Source: an uncultured Gemmatimonadota bacterium (GTDB lineage Bacteria > Gemmatimonadota > Gemmatimonadetes > Longimicrobiales > Longimicrobiaceae). From it: DNA of 44,038 nucleotides. The notes under the pieces are model-generated. The model searched no databases. It saw nothing but the letters and a program-made list of their open reading frames with translations, and had not been told where the DNA came from. The translations under genes and the position numbers were made by a program. The DNA is taken from NCBI GenBank assembly GCA_902805735.1, contig CADCTW010000153.1, positions 1-44,038 of the forward strand, given 5' to 3'. Shown one piece after another: positions 8,159-16,016 of the stretch (positions within the stretch are counted from its first letter, which is position 1; every line of letters starts with the position of its first letter).

Positions 8159-8262
8159 GTGCCTGGTGCCTAGTGCCTAGTGCCTAGTGCCTAGTGCCTA
8201 GTGCCTAGTGCCTAGTGCCTAGTGCCTAGTGCCTAGTGCCAGGTGCCTGGTGCCAGGTGCCT
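8159..8262. repeat. GTGCCTA heptamer tandem array, left of pth
   Basis: About 15 direct copies of a 7-bp unit, mostly exact GTGCCTA with GTGCCTG and GTGCCAG at the ends. It lies between the pth stop and the hppA start. A mirror-image array sits on the other side of pth. The 7-bp unit is not a multiple of three, and no start or known protein motif goes with it. Confidence 0.95.
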
Positions 8263-8326
8263 AGTCACTGCAGTTCAGCGCCACGACTTCTGTTACTGGG
8301 CACTCGGCACCGGGCACTGGGCACTT

Positions 8327-8899
8327 CTATCCGTTGTACCGATTCATCGCGGCTTCCACGCCTTCGTCCATCCACAGCCGCACGGCGTCGATCAGCTCGG
8401 GGAAGCGGTCGAGGATCGCCTGGCGCGCGGCATTGGGCGGGGGGGAGAGCACCCAGTCGGCCAGGTCCATCGCGGGGGGCTTGGCGCCCACCCCGATGCG
8501 GAGGCGGGGATAGTCCTTCGTCGCCAGCGCCTGCTCCACCGATTTCAGGCCGTTGTGGCCCCCGGGGGAGCCGGTGGCGCGGAAGCGGATCACGCCCGGC
8601 TCCAGCGCCACGTCGTCCACCACCACCAGCAGGTCGCGGGTGATGTCGATGGCGTTCATCCGCGCGATGGGGCCCAGCGCGGCGCCGCTGCGGTTCATGT
8701 ACGTCTGGGGCTTGATGAGGCGCACGGCGTGCGGCTCCATCCGCCCCTGGGCCACGGCGGCGTTCTTGTCCAGCCGGAAGCGGCCGAGCCCCCACGAATC
8801 GGCCAGGGCGTCCACCAGCCACCACCCCACGTTGTGCCGCGTGAGGGCGTACTCCTTCCCCGGGTTCCCCAGTCCCACGATCACTTTGAGCCCCGCCAC
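8327..8899 (-). CDS. pth: peptidyl-tRNA hydrolase
   Basis: The 190-residue protein frees tRNA from peptidyl-tRNA that drops off the ribosome. It carries the family opening VGLGNPGKEY, with N12 and the catalytic H22 (TRHNVGWW), the KPQTYMN segment, D95 and N116 (SPGGHNGLKS), all matching the four key residues of the E. coli enzyme. Length is normal. It belongs to the conserved prs-rplY-pth block. The gene is enclosed by heptamer repeat arrays in opposite orientation, so its 5' and 3' flanks are complementary to each other; whether this affects expression is unknown. Confidence 0.97.
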   Translation of the reverse strand: MAGLKVIVGLGNPGKEYALTRHNVGWWLVDALADSWGLGRFRLDKNAAVAQGRMEPHAVRLIKPQTYMNRSGAALGPIARMNAIDITRDLLVVVDDVALEPGVIRFRATGSPGGHNGLKSVEQALATKDYPRLRIGVGAKPPAMDLADWVLSPPPNAARQAILDRFPELIDAVRLWMDEGVEAAMNRYNG

Positions 8900-8916
8900 T
8901 CGACCTCTCGAAGAAA

Positions 8917-9089
8917 AGTGCTCAGTGCCTAGTGCCCAGTGCCTAGTAACAGAAGTCCTGAGTCCAGGGTCCTAAGTCCCAACAGCAGTTCAGCACTCGG
9001 CACTGTTCACCAGGCACTAGGCACTAGGCACTAGGCACTAGGCACTAGGCACTAGGCACTAGGCACTAGGCACTAGGCACTAGGCACTA
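8917..9089. repeat. AGGCACT heptamer array and relatives, right of pth
   Basis: From about 9012 to 9089 there are about 11 direct copies of AGGCACT, the reverse complement of the array left of pth. From 8917 to 9011 there are related degenerate units plus CCTGAGT/CCTAAGT motifs. The segment GTGCCTAGTAACAGAAGT here matches, in reverse complement and 17 of 18 bases, a segment at about 8286-8303. A similar CCTGAGT sequence recurs at about 26655-26700. Confidence 0.9.
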
Positions 9090-9092
9090 TCT

Positions 9093-9722
9093 TCACGTTC
9101 CCTGCGGCCCGCGCGCCGTGATCACCTCGGGCTCGCCCGACGCCGTGTCGGCATCGCCGGCGGGGCCCGTGCTCGCCCCGACCACCGACGCGATCGGCAG
9201 GTCGCCGTCGGCCAGCACGCGGACGTTCTCGGCCTTCACGTCGTGCACGCGCACCGACTCGCCCACGGCCAGGTTCGTGACATCCACCTCGAACGCCTCG
9301 GGGATGTTCCCCGGCAGGCACTCCACTTCCAGGTCGTAGATCACCTGGTCCAGCACGCCGCCGCTGTCGCGCACGCCCACCGGATTGCCCGTGATGCGCA
9401 CCGGAATCTTCATCCGCATCACCTCGCCCGCGTGGAGCTGGATGAAGTCCACGTGCAGCACCTCGGGGCGGTACGGGTGCATCTGCACCTCGCGGATCAG
9501 CACGTCCTTGGGCGCGCCGCCGTCCGTCACCAGGCCGATCACCGTGTTCTCCACCGAGATGGCGTGGAGGAGCAGCTCCAGCTCGTGCCGGTCCAGCGAA
9601 AGCGGCACGTTCTTGTCGCCGTGGCCGTACACCACCGCCGGCACCTTCCCCGTAGCGCGCAGCTTGCGGGCCCCGCCCTTCCCCGACCCGGTGCGGGCCG
9701 TCGCATTCAAAGTAGCAGCCAT
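9093..9722 (-). CDS. rplY: 50S ribosomal protein L25/general stress protein Ctc
   Basis: The 209-residue protein has the L25 N-terminal domain (RKLRATGKVPAVVYGHG, then VLIREVQMHPYRPEVLHVDF), which binds 5S rRNA. The longer TL5/CTC C-terminal beta domain follows (EAFEVDVTNLAVGESV), and the C-terminal tail is acidic. I start at the second ATG (9722) because GAGGAA lies six bases before it, whereas the first ATG (9728) abuts the Shine-Dalgarno sequence. The position between prs and pth is the standard context. The stop lies just inside the heptamer array. Confidence 0.95.
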   Translation of the reverse strand: MAATLNATARTGSGKGGARKLRATGKVPAVVYGHGDKNVPLSLDRHELELLLHAISVENTVIGLVTDGGAPKDVLIREVQMHPYRPEVLHVDFIQLHAGEVMRMKIPVRITGNPVGVRDSGGVLDQVIYDLEVECLPGNIPEAFEVDVTNLAVGESVRVHDVKAENVRVLADGDLPIASVVGASTGPAGDADTASGEPEVITARGPQGT

Positions 9723-9782
9723 CGTCATTTCCTCATGATGAGTGTTCGCGCGCGGACGTCGCCGTCAGCGCTTCGCGCGCGT

Positions 9783-10739
9783 TTACGGCGTTTCGAAAAG
9801 CGAGCTGACGGATTCGTTCAGGTGGGTGTACCGCACCGCGCGGGCCAGCAGCTCCGCGACGGAAAGGACCGTGAGCGTGGGGAAGCGCTTTTCCTGGGGG
9901 ATCGGGATGGTGTTGGTCACCACGATCTCCTTGAAGGGCGCGTTCACCAGCCGCTCCACCGCGGGCCCGCTGAGCAGGGCGTGCGTGGCGCAGGCGTACA
10001 CGTCCCGCGCGCCGCGCTCCTTGAGCGCGCGCGCGGCCTCGGCCATCGTCCCCGCGGTGTCGATCATGTCGTCCGTGAGAAGGCAGTCCTTCCCCTCCAC
10101 GTCGCCGATCACGTTCATTACCTCGGCCACGTTGGCCGAGGGGCGGCGCTTGTCGATGATCCCCATGGTGGCGCCCAGCCGCTTGGCGAAGCCACGCGCC
10201 ATCTTGGCCGACCCCACGTCCGGCGACACCGTCACCAGGTTGGTCAGGTTCTTGTCGCGGAAGTACCGGGTGAACACCGGCGCCGCGTACAGGTGGTCCA
10301 CCGGGATATCGAAGAAGCCCTGGAGCTGGTGCTGGTGGAAGTCCACGCTCAGCACCCGGTCCGCGCCGGCGGTGGTGATCAGGTTGGCCACCAGCTTGGC
10401 GCCGATGGCCACGCGCGGCTGGTCCTTGCGGTCCTGCCGGGCGTAGCCGAAGTAGGGGATCACGGCCGTGATGCGCGCCGCCGAAGCGCGCTGCGCCGCG
10501 TCGATCAGGAGCAGCAGCTCCATGATGTTGTCGGCGGGGGGCACGGTGCTCTGCACGATGTACAGGTCGCGCCCGCGCACGTTCTCGTCGATCCGTACGA
10601 AGATCTCTCCGTCCGCGAAGCGTTGCGTGGTCACCACTCCCAGCTCGACGTTCAGGCACGCCGCCACCGCCTGGGCGAGCGGCACGTCCGCCGAGCCGGA
10701 GAGTACCATCATGGAGTTGCTGGAGAGCGCCTCGGTCAT
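9783..10739 (-). CDS. prs: ribose-phosphate pyrophosphokinase (PRPP synthetase)
   Basis: The 318-residue cytosolic enzyme makes phosphoribosyl pyrophosphate from ribose 5-phosphate and ATP for nucleotide, His and Trp synthesis. Recognisable segments are FADGEIFVRIDENVRG, the flexible loop YFGYARQDRKDQPR, VDFHQHQLQGFFDIPVDHL, and the PRPP-binding loop DDMIDTAGT. Length equals the class I bacterial enzyme. The ATG at 10739 follows an AGGAAG sequence with tight spacing; upstream codons read through promoter DNA and are rejected. It is the first gene of the prs-rplY-pth block, with rplY 60 bases downstream. Confidence 0.97.
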   Translation of the reverse strand: MTEALSSNSMMVLSGSADVPLAQAVAACLNVELGVVTTQRFADGEIFVRIDENVRGRDLYIVQSTVPPADNIMELLLLIDAAQRASAARITAVIPYFGYARQDRKDQPRVAIGAKLVANLITTAGADRVLSVDFHQHQLQGFFDIPVDHLYAAPVFTRYFRDKNLTNLVTVSPDVGSAKMARGFAKRLGATMGIIDKRRPSANVAEVMNVIGDVEGKDCLLTDDMIDTAGTMAEAARALKERGARDVYACATHALLSGPAVERLVNAPFKEIVVTNTIPIPQEKRFPTLTVLSVAELLARAVRYTHLNESVSSLFETP

Positions 10740-10771
10740 CTTCCTGTTTTCTGGGGTGGGCTGAGCGCGAC

Positions 10772-10801
10772 AGAATAGGCCGAGCCCCGATCCAACGTCA
10801 A
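10772..10801 (-). promoter_or_regulatory. putative sigma70 promoter of prs
   Basis: On the minus strand TTGACG (10796-10801) is followed after 18 bases by TATTCT (10772-10777), about 33 bases upstream of the prs start. It lies immediately downstream of the palindromic repeat, as expected if that repeat ends the preceding transcript. Confidence 0.55.
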
Positions 10802-10808
10802 GGCGTCC

Positions 10809-10865
10809 CACACAGACAGAGGCACAGAGATGAAGTCATCTCTGTGCCTCTGTGTCTCTGTGTGA
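10809..10865. repeat. CACAGAG palindromic repeat
   Basis: The inverted arms surround the loop TGAAGTCA; the left arm lacks one unit. It ends 11 bases from the rpmA stop codon and precedes the prs promoter. Confidence 0.92.
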
Positions 10866-10876
10866 GACTTGCTGTT

Positions 10877-11188
10877 TCAGTCCGCCGCGACGTCCATCTC
10901 CGCGGGCACCTCGGCCGAGATGACCTCGAGCGCCTCGAAGGGGATCACCGACACCTTCTTGCGCGACTTGTCCTTGCGCCCGAACTGCACCACCCCGTCC
11001 ACCGTGGCGAAGAGCGTGTCGTCGCTGGCGCGCATCACGTTGGCGCCCGGGTGGAACTTGGTGCCGCGCTGGCGGATCAGGATGTTGCCGGCGAGCACGC
11101 GCTCGCCGCCGTACTTCTTGACGCCCAGTCGCTGGGCGTTGGAATCGCGGCCGTTGCGGGTAGAGCCGCCGCCCTTCTTATGTGCCAT
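10877..11188 (-). CDS. rpmA: 50S ribosomal protein L27
   Basis: The 103-residue protein starts [16 protein letters not shown], the basic N-terminal tail that reaches the peptidyl-transferase centre. It continues with the canonical [13 protein letters not shown] and [15 protein letters not shown] segments. There is no N-terminal cleavage extension of the Firmicutes kind. An acidic C-terminal tail is slightly longer than in E. coli. It follows rplU by 12 bases and is surely co-transcribed with it. Confidence 0.98.
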   Translation of the reverse strand: MAHKKGGGSTRNGRDSNAQRLGVKKYGGERVLAGNILIRQRGTKFHPGANVMRASDDTLFATVDGVVQFGRKDKSRKKVSVIPFEALEVISAEVPAEMDVAAD

Positions 11189-11200
11189 GGGTGCGCTCCC

Positions 11201-11515
11201 TTAGCCCAGGTTGACGTCGTTGATGCGCACTTCGGTGAACTTCTGCCGGTGGCCCTGCTTCCGGCGGTAGTTCTTGCGGCGCTTGAACTTGAAGATGATG
11301 ATCTTTTCGCCCTTGCCGTGGCGCACGACCTCGGCGGTCACGGCTGCACCGGCAACCGTGGGGATCCCCACCTTCACGGTGTCGCCGTCGCCGCCCAGGA
11401 GGACGTCGTCGAACGTAAGGCTCTGCCCCGGCTCGATGTCGACGGACGGAATGCGAAGCGTCTTGCCCGGCTCGGCACGGAACTGCTTGCCGCCGGTGCG
11501 GATGATGGCGTACAT
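11201..11515 (-). CDS. rplU: 50S ribosomal protein L21
   Basis: The 104-residue protein starts [17 protein letters not shown] and ends with the basic [16 protein letters not shown] segment followed by VRINDV, diagnostic of L21 (23S rRNA binding, needs L20). The ATG at 11515 is fixed by the family N-terminus, although no strong Shine-Dalgarno sequence is visible. It leads the rplU-rpmA unit, downstream of rng, a frequent bacterial order. Confidence 0.98.
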   Translation of the reverse strand: MYAIIRTGGKQFRAEPGKTLRIPSVDIEPGQSLTFDDVLLGGDGDTVKVGIPTVAGAAVTAEVVRHGKGEKIIIFKFKRRKNYRRKQGHRQKFTEVRINDVNLG

Positions 11516-11567
11516 GCTTGAGGAAACCCCGGTTACACGGACTCGTCCAAAGGGACAGAAGACAGGC

Positions 11568-11596
11568 AATATCGCCGCGCATGGCGAGATTGTCAA
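11568..11596 (-). promoter_or_regulatory. putative promoter of rplU-rpmA
   Basis: On the minus strand a consensus TTGACA (11591-11596), a 17-base spacer and GATATT (11568-11573) lie about 53 bases upstream of the rplU ATG. The short leader contains a small stem (GTCC CTTT GGAC). The strong match agrees with high ribosomal protein expression. Confidence 0.65.
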
Positions 11597-11649
11597 CTGG
11601 GGGGAGCGGGAGCGGGTGACGGGGAGGAGGCTGGCGGCGCGCTGAAAGG

Positions 11650-11830
11650 GGCCCTCACCCCCCCGACCCCCGCTCTCCCAATAATGGGAGAGGGGGGCGC
11701 ATTCCATACATCCAGCCTCGCCCGGGCACCTCGCATCCCGCGGCCCCCGTGATGCCCGGCTCGCGCGCGGACACCGAAGATGCGCCCCCTCCCCCAGCGG
11801 TTTGGGGGAGGGGGTTGGGGGGTGAGGGCC
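11650..11830. mobile_element. MITE-like paired-hairpin element E1
   Basis: Outer inverted arms start GGCCCTCACCCC (11650) and end GGGGTGAGGGCC (11830). Each arm itself contains a hairpin (for example CTCTCCC AATAAT GGGAGAG). The inner side of the right arm, CGGACACCGAAGATGCG, is shared with other copies. There is no coding capacity. It lies between rng and the rplU promoter. Confidence 0.8.
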
Positions 11831-11872
11831 ACCGTCAGCGCGCACCCACCCATCACCCGTCCCCCGCGGTTC

Positions 11873-13441
11873 CTACTCCGAAACGTACCGCGCCGTAAGG
11901 TCCACCTGCGACTGCGGCACCAGCAGCCGCACCTCGTCGGGGCGCATCAGCGGGTCGTCACGGAGGCCGACCTGGAGGCGGAACTGCTTTTCCAGGCCCC
12001 TGAGGAAGCCGGGCTCCTCTTCGATCACGTACAGCGCGACCTCGGGGTGCACGCGGAACTGGAGGGCCTTCTCCTTCCCCTCCGAGGCCACGCGGCGCAC
12101 GGAGCGCTCGATGCGGCGCACCAGCGTCTCGGGGGTGAAGACGCGGCCGGTGCCGCCGCAGGTGGGGCACGCCTCCGTCTGCGTCTGGTAGAGCGACGGG
12201 CGCACGCGCTGGCGCGTCATCTCGATCAGCCCCAGCTCGGAGACCTGGAACGCCTTGGTGCGGGCCCGGTCGCGCGCGAGATGGGTGCGCAGTTCCTGCA
12301 GCACCTTTTCCCGGTTCTGCTTCGACTCCATGTCGATGAAGTCGCAGACGATGATCCCGCCCATGTCACGCAGACGAAGCTGCCGCGCGATCTCGCGGGC
12401 CGCGTCCACGTTGGTCTTCAGGATCGTCTTCTCCGGGTCCTTTTTCCCCGTGTAGCGGCCCGTGTTCACGTCGATGGAAACCAGCGCCTCCGTGGGCTCC
12501 ACGATGATGTAGCCGCCCGAGGGGAGGTTGACGCGGCGCTGGAAGGCGTCGCGGATCTCGCTCTCCAGTTCGCGCGCGTCGAAGAGGGGCACGGAATCCG
12601 TGTACAGGTGCACCCGCTCCACCAGGGTGGGGTCCACCTGCTCCAGGTACGCGCGCACCTCGTCGTACACGCTCTGCTGGTCCACCACCAGCGAGTCCAC
12701 CTTCTGCGAAAACAGGTCGCGGATGATGCCGGAGGTCAGCTTGGCCTCGCGGTGCACCGGGGCGGGCGCGCGCGACTTGGTGGCCTTCTTCTGGATGCTC
12801 TTCCAGGTGCTCATCAGCGAGCGCATCTCGCGCTCGAAGGTCTCGCGCGTGAGCTCCTCGCCCACGGTGCGCACGATCACGCCGCCCGCCTTCTCGGGCA
12901 GGATCTCGCGGGCCAGGGCGCGGAGGCGGGCGCGCTCCTCCTTGTCTTCGATCTTGCGCGACACCCCCACGTGGTCCGACCCCGGCATGTACACCAGGAA
13001 GCGGCCGGGAAGGGAGATGTTTGCGGTGACGCGGGGGCCCTTGGTGCTGATGGGCTCCTTGGAGACCTGCACCACCAGGTCCTGCCCCTTCTTCACCACC
13101 TCCTGGATGGGCGGGTAGCGCTTCCCCCGCCGCCCGCCGCCGCCGGAGGCGTCGTCCTCCTCCGCTACCGCGGGAACCGGCACCGGGGCGTCGTCATCGT
13201 CCTCGCCGTCCTCCTCCAGCGCCACGTCGGACACGTGCAGGAAGGCGGCCTTTTCGGTGCCGATGTTGACGAAGGCGGCCTGGATCCCCGGGAGGACCGC
13301 TTCCACCTTGCCCTTGTAGATGTCGCCCACCATCCGCGCCGCGTCGGGGCGCTCCACCATCAGCTCCACGAGCACGTCGTCTTCCAGGATGGCGACGCGC
13401 GTCTCCTTGGCCGTGGTGTTCATCAGGATCTCGCGCTTCAC
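11873..13441 (-). CDS. rng: ribonuclease G/E family endoribonuclease
   Basis: The 522-residue protein has an N-terminal S1 RNA-binding domain (DIYKGKVEAVLPGIQAAFVN) interrupted near residues 75-105 by an acidic and glycine-rich insert. The RNase G/E catalytic core follows: GGYIIVEPTEALVSIDVNTG, with the metal-binding D, and GGIIVCDFIDM. A Zn-link CPTCGGTG lies near the C-terminus. It lacks the long unstructured tail of RNase E, so RNase G is the better name. It cuts single-stranded AU-rich RNA in rRNA and mRNA processing. The start is the GTG at 13441, preceded by GGGAGG at good spacing. Confidence 0.95.
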   Translation of the reverse strand: MKREILMNTTAKETRVAILEDDVLVELMVERPDAARMVGDIYKGKVEAVLPGIQAAFVNIGTEKAAFLHVSDVALEEDGEDDDDAPVPVPAVAEEDDASGGGGRRGKRYPPIQEVVKKGQDLVVQVSKEPISTKGPRVTANISLPGRFLVYMPGSDHVGVSRKIEDKEERARLRALAREILPEKAGGVIVRTVGEELTRETFEREMRSLMSTWKSIQKKATKSRAPAPVHREAKLTSGIIRDLFSQKVDSLVVDQQSVYDEVRAYLEQVDPTLVERVHLYTDSVPLFDARELESEIRDAFQRRVNLPSGGYIIVEPTEALVSIDVNTGRYTGKKDPEKTILKTNVDAAREIARQLRLRDMGGIIVCDFIDMESKQNREKVLQELRTHLARDRARTKAFQVSELGLIEMTRQRVRPSLYQTQTEACPTCGGTGRVFTPETLVRRIERSVRRVASEGKEKALQFRVHPEVALYVIEEEPGFLRGLEKQFRLQVGLRDDPLMRPDEVRLLVPQSQVDLTARYVSE

Positions 13442-13588
13442 ATCGCCTCCCGCGGGAGGGGGCGAGCGCGGCTCCCGGGCTCAAAATGACGAGCGCGGGA
13501 AGCGCAGGGGCGCTCCCCGACCGGGGTGTCTCCGACCATGTAGACCTCTGGAGCCGCCCCCCCGCGCCGGCGGGGACGGCCGTTTCCG

Positions 13589-14800
13589 TTAGGCGCTGAG
13601 CTCGCGGAGGATGTGGCGCGCGATCACCATGCGCTGGATCTCGCTGGTGCCCTCCCCGATCTCGCAGATCTTGGCGTCGCGCATCATGCGCTCCACCGGA
13701 TATTCCTTCGTGTAGCCGTACCCGCCGTGCACCTGTACCGCCTTCGTGGTCACGCGCATGGCGACCTCGGAGGCGAAGAGCTTGGCCATCGACGCTTCCT
13801 TGGAGAAGGGCTTCCCCTGCTCCTTGAGCCACGCGGCGTTGTAGACCAGGTGCTTGGCGGCTTCGATCTCGGTAGCCATGTCGGCCAGCATGAACTGCAG
13901 GCCCTGGAACTCCGCGATCGACTTGCCGAACTGCTTGCGCTCGCTGGCGTACTTCACCGCCTGCTCGTACGCGCCCTCGGCGATCCCGAGCGACAGCGCG
14001 CCGATGCCGATGCGGCCGGCGTCCAGCGTCTTCATGAAGTTGATGAAGCCCATCCCGGGCTCCCCCAGCACGTTCGCGTCCGGCACGAACGCGTCCTCGA
14101 ACACCAGCTCCCGCGTGTCCGAAGCCCTCCACCCCATCTTGTCTTCCTTCTTCCCCGCCCGCACCCCTTCGATGAACTCCAGCTCGTCCGAGTGGCCGAC
14201 CCCCAGCTCCCGGGCGCGCTCCAGGTCCGTCGTGGGCTTGGTGACGATGAAGGAGGTGATACCCTTGGACCCCTTCTCGCGGTCCGTCACGGCGGTGGCC
14301 ACGAACACCTCGCCGACGCCCGCGTGTGTGATGAAGATCTTGCTGCCATTCAGCCGCCACCCGCCGTCCACCTTCACGGCGGTGGTCTGCGTGCCGCCCG
14401 CGTCCGACCCGGCGCCCGGCTCGGTGAGCCCGAAGCCGCCCAGCACCTGCCCGCTGGCCAGGTGCGGGACGAAGCGCTCCTTCTGCTCCTGCGTGCCGAA
14501 GGTCATGATGCGCGACGTGCCCAGCGTGGTGTGGGCGGACACGGTGATGGCGTGCGACGCGTCCACCCGGGCCAGCTCGTGGATGGTGATCATGTAGGCG
14601 ATCCCGTCCATCCCCGCCCCGCCCAGCTCCTCCTCCCAGGGCACGCCCAGGAGGCCCAGCTCGCCCATCTTCTTGACGTTCTCCCAGGGGAACTCCGACT
14701 TCTGGTCCATCTCCCCCGCGACCGGGGCGATCTCGTTGGTGGCGAACTCGCGCACCATGTCGCGGATCATCAGGTGGTTCTCGTCGAAGTACCGTTCCAT
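13589..14800 (-). CDS. acyl-CoA dehydrogenase
   Basis: The 403-residue FAD enzyme introduces the alpha-beta double bond into acyl-CoA substrates. Visible marks are FGLTEPGAGSDAGGTQT (flavin contact), WRLNGSKIFITHAG, RKQFGKSIAEFQG and the C-terminal GEGTSEIQR that carries the catalytic glutamate of short- and medium-chain enzymes. It has a short additional segment around ELEFIEGVRAGKKEDKMGWR just before the usual FEDAFVP stretch. It stands alone between rng and rsmI, with no ETF or enoyl-CoA hydratase gene near, so the chain-length or branched substrate is open. The start at 14800 is set by the conserved N-terminal helix. Confidence 0.93.
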   Translation of the reverse strand: MERYFDENHLMIRDMVREFATNEIAPVAGEMDQKSEFPWENVKKMGELGLLGVPWEEELGGAGMDGIAYMITIHELARVDASHAITVSAHTTLGTSRIMTFGTQEQKERFVPHLASGQVLGGFGLTEPGAGSDAGGTQTTAVKVDGGWRLNGSKIFITHAGVGEVFVATAVTDREKGSKGITSFIVTKPTTDLERARELGVGHSDELEFIEGVRAGKKEDKMGWRASDTRELVFEDAFVPDANVLGEPGMGFINFMKTLDAGRIGIGALSLGIAEGAYEQAVKYASERKQFGKSIAEFQGLQFMLADMATEIEAAKHLVYNAAWLKEQGKPFSKEASMAKLFASEVAMRVTTKAVQVHGGYGYTKEYPVERMMRDAKICEIGEGTSEIQRMVIARHILRELSA

Positions 14801-14888
14801 CAGACTCTTTTATGTCGATTTGGGCGATTTCCGGACTTGCAAACCGGTGGAATGTACGGGGAGCGGAAGAAAACCGAAAGACGGGGGC

Positions 14889-14936
14889 TCACACAGAGGC
14901 ACAGAGGCACAGAGAAGACCTTCATCTCCGTGCCTC
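14889..14936. repeat. CACAGAG repeat, decayed copy
   Basis: The left arm is intact (CACAGAGGCACAGAGGCACAGAG) while the right arm is cut to about 13 bases, followed after about 20 bases by the paired-hairpin element. It is the one copy not next to a stop codon: it is about 90 bases upstream of the acyl-CoA dehydrogenase start. Confidence 0.8.
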
Positions 14937-14957
14937 GCCGGCTTGGCGCCTGCACCC

Positions 14958-15157
14958 GGCCCTCACCCCCGTCCCCCTCTCCCAAACAGCTGGGAGAGGG
15001 GGCGCATCTTCTGTATCCGCGCGAGCTTGTGGGGGCGCGATTCGTCGCGCCCGCCCTCTCGGCGCGCTGGGTGGCAGCTCGCCGCACACGCCTTGGTCCC
15101 CTCTCCCAGGGCAGTTGCTGGGAGAGGGTGGCAGCTGTAAGCTGCCGGGTGAGGGCC
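14958..15157. mobile_element. MITE-like paired-hairpin element E2 (mixed arm types)
   Basis: The left arm (14958-15006) is of the CTCTCCC AAACAGCT GGGAGAG type. The right arm (15097-15157) is a second type with two stems, CTCTCCCAG GGCAGTTG CTGGGAGAG and GGCAGCTGTAAGCTGCC, ending GGGTGAGGGCC. The inner sequence CGCATCTTCTGTATCCGCGC matches the other copies. It ends 10 bases before the rsmI stop. Confidence 0.8.
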
Positions 15158-15167
15158 ATGTGAGGCC

Positions 15168-16016
15168 CTATTGCTGTTCCGCGGCTTCCTGGGCGATGCG
15201 GTAGGCGTCGTTGCGGGAGATGCCCAGGCGGCGGCGGAGCTCCTTGGCGATGGCGCTGGGGGATTGGCCCTGGGACAGGAGGGCGTCGGCCATGGAGCGG
15301 GCGGCGAGCTCGTCCACCGCGCCCTCGGCCGGGGCGTCCGCCGTGCGGCCGGCTACGACGACGACGATCTCGCCCAGCACCTCCCCCTGGGCGAAATGGG
15401 CGGCGGCCTCGGCGGCGGTGCCGCGAAAGAACTCCTCGTGCATCTTGGTGAGCTCGCGCGCCACGGCTACCCGGCGGTCCCCGCCGGCGGCTTCGGCGAG
15501 GTCGGCCAGGAGCTTCGCGACGCGGTTGGGGGATTCGTAGAGCACCGTGGCGCGGCGGGAAGAGGCGATCTCGTCCAGGAGCTCGGCGCGCTCGGGGCCC
15601 TTGCGCGGCGGGAAGCCGGCGAAGGTGAAGGTGTCCGCCTCGATCCCCGACGCCACCAGGGCGGAGAGGAGCGCGGAGGCGCCGGGGATGGGGATCACCT
15701 GGAAGCCCGCCGCCACCACCTCGCGCACGATGCGCGCGCCGGGGTCGGAAAGGAGCGGGGTGCCGGCGTCGGAGACGAGCGCCACCTGCTTTCCCTCGCC
15801 CAGCATGGCGACCACGGTGGCGGCGCGCCCCGCCTCGTTGTGCTCGTGCGCGGAGACCAGCCGCGTCTGGATGCCCAGGTGGCGCAGGAGGATGGCGGTG
15901 CGGCGCGTGTCCTCGGCCAGCACCACTTCCGAGCCGCCCAGGATCTCGGCCGCACGCCGGGTGATGTCGCCCAGGTTGCCGATGGGGGTGGAGACCACGT
16001 ACAGCGCCGCCGCCAC
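15168..16016 (-). CDS. rsmI: 16S rRNA (cytidine(1402)-2'-O)-methyltransferase
   Basis: The 282-residue tetrapyrrole-methylase-fold protein opens LYVVSTPIGNLGDITRRA and contains VLAEDTRR, HEHNE and VALVSDAGTPLLSDPG, the SAM-binding hallmarks of RsmI, then TFAGFPPRKG and VLYESPNR. It modifies C1402 in the decoding centre. A C-terminal helix-turn-helix-like domain (SPSAIAKELRRRLGISRNDAY) is common in the longer forms. The start is a GTG at 16016 whose first base is the last base of the TAG of the preceding gene, so the two are translationally coupled. Confidence 0.95.
   Translation of the reverse strand: MAAALYVVSTPIGNLGDITRRAAEILGGSEVVLAEDTRRTAILLRHLGIQTRLVSAHEHNEAGRAATVVAMLGEGKQVALVSDAGTPLLSDPGARIVREVVAAGFQVIPIPGASALLSALVASGIEADTFTFAGFPPRKGPERAELLDEIASSRRATVLYESPNRVAKLLADLAEAAGGDRRVAVARELTKMHEEFFRGTAAEAAAHFAQGEVLGEIVVVVAGRTADAPAEGAVDELAARSMADALLSQGQSPSAIAKELRRRLGISRNDAYRIAQEAAEQQ

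Noticed and set aside
8159-9089. CRISPR array
   Set aside because: The 7-bp units are contiguous with no spacers, and no cas genes are present.
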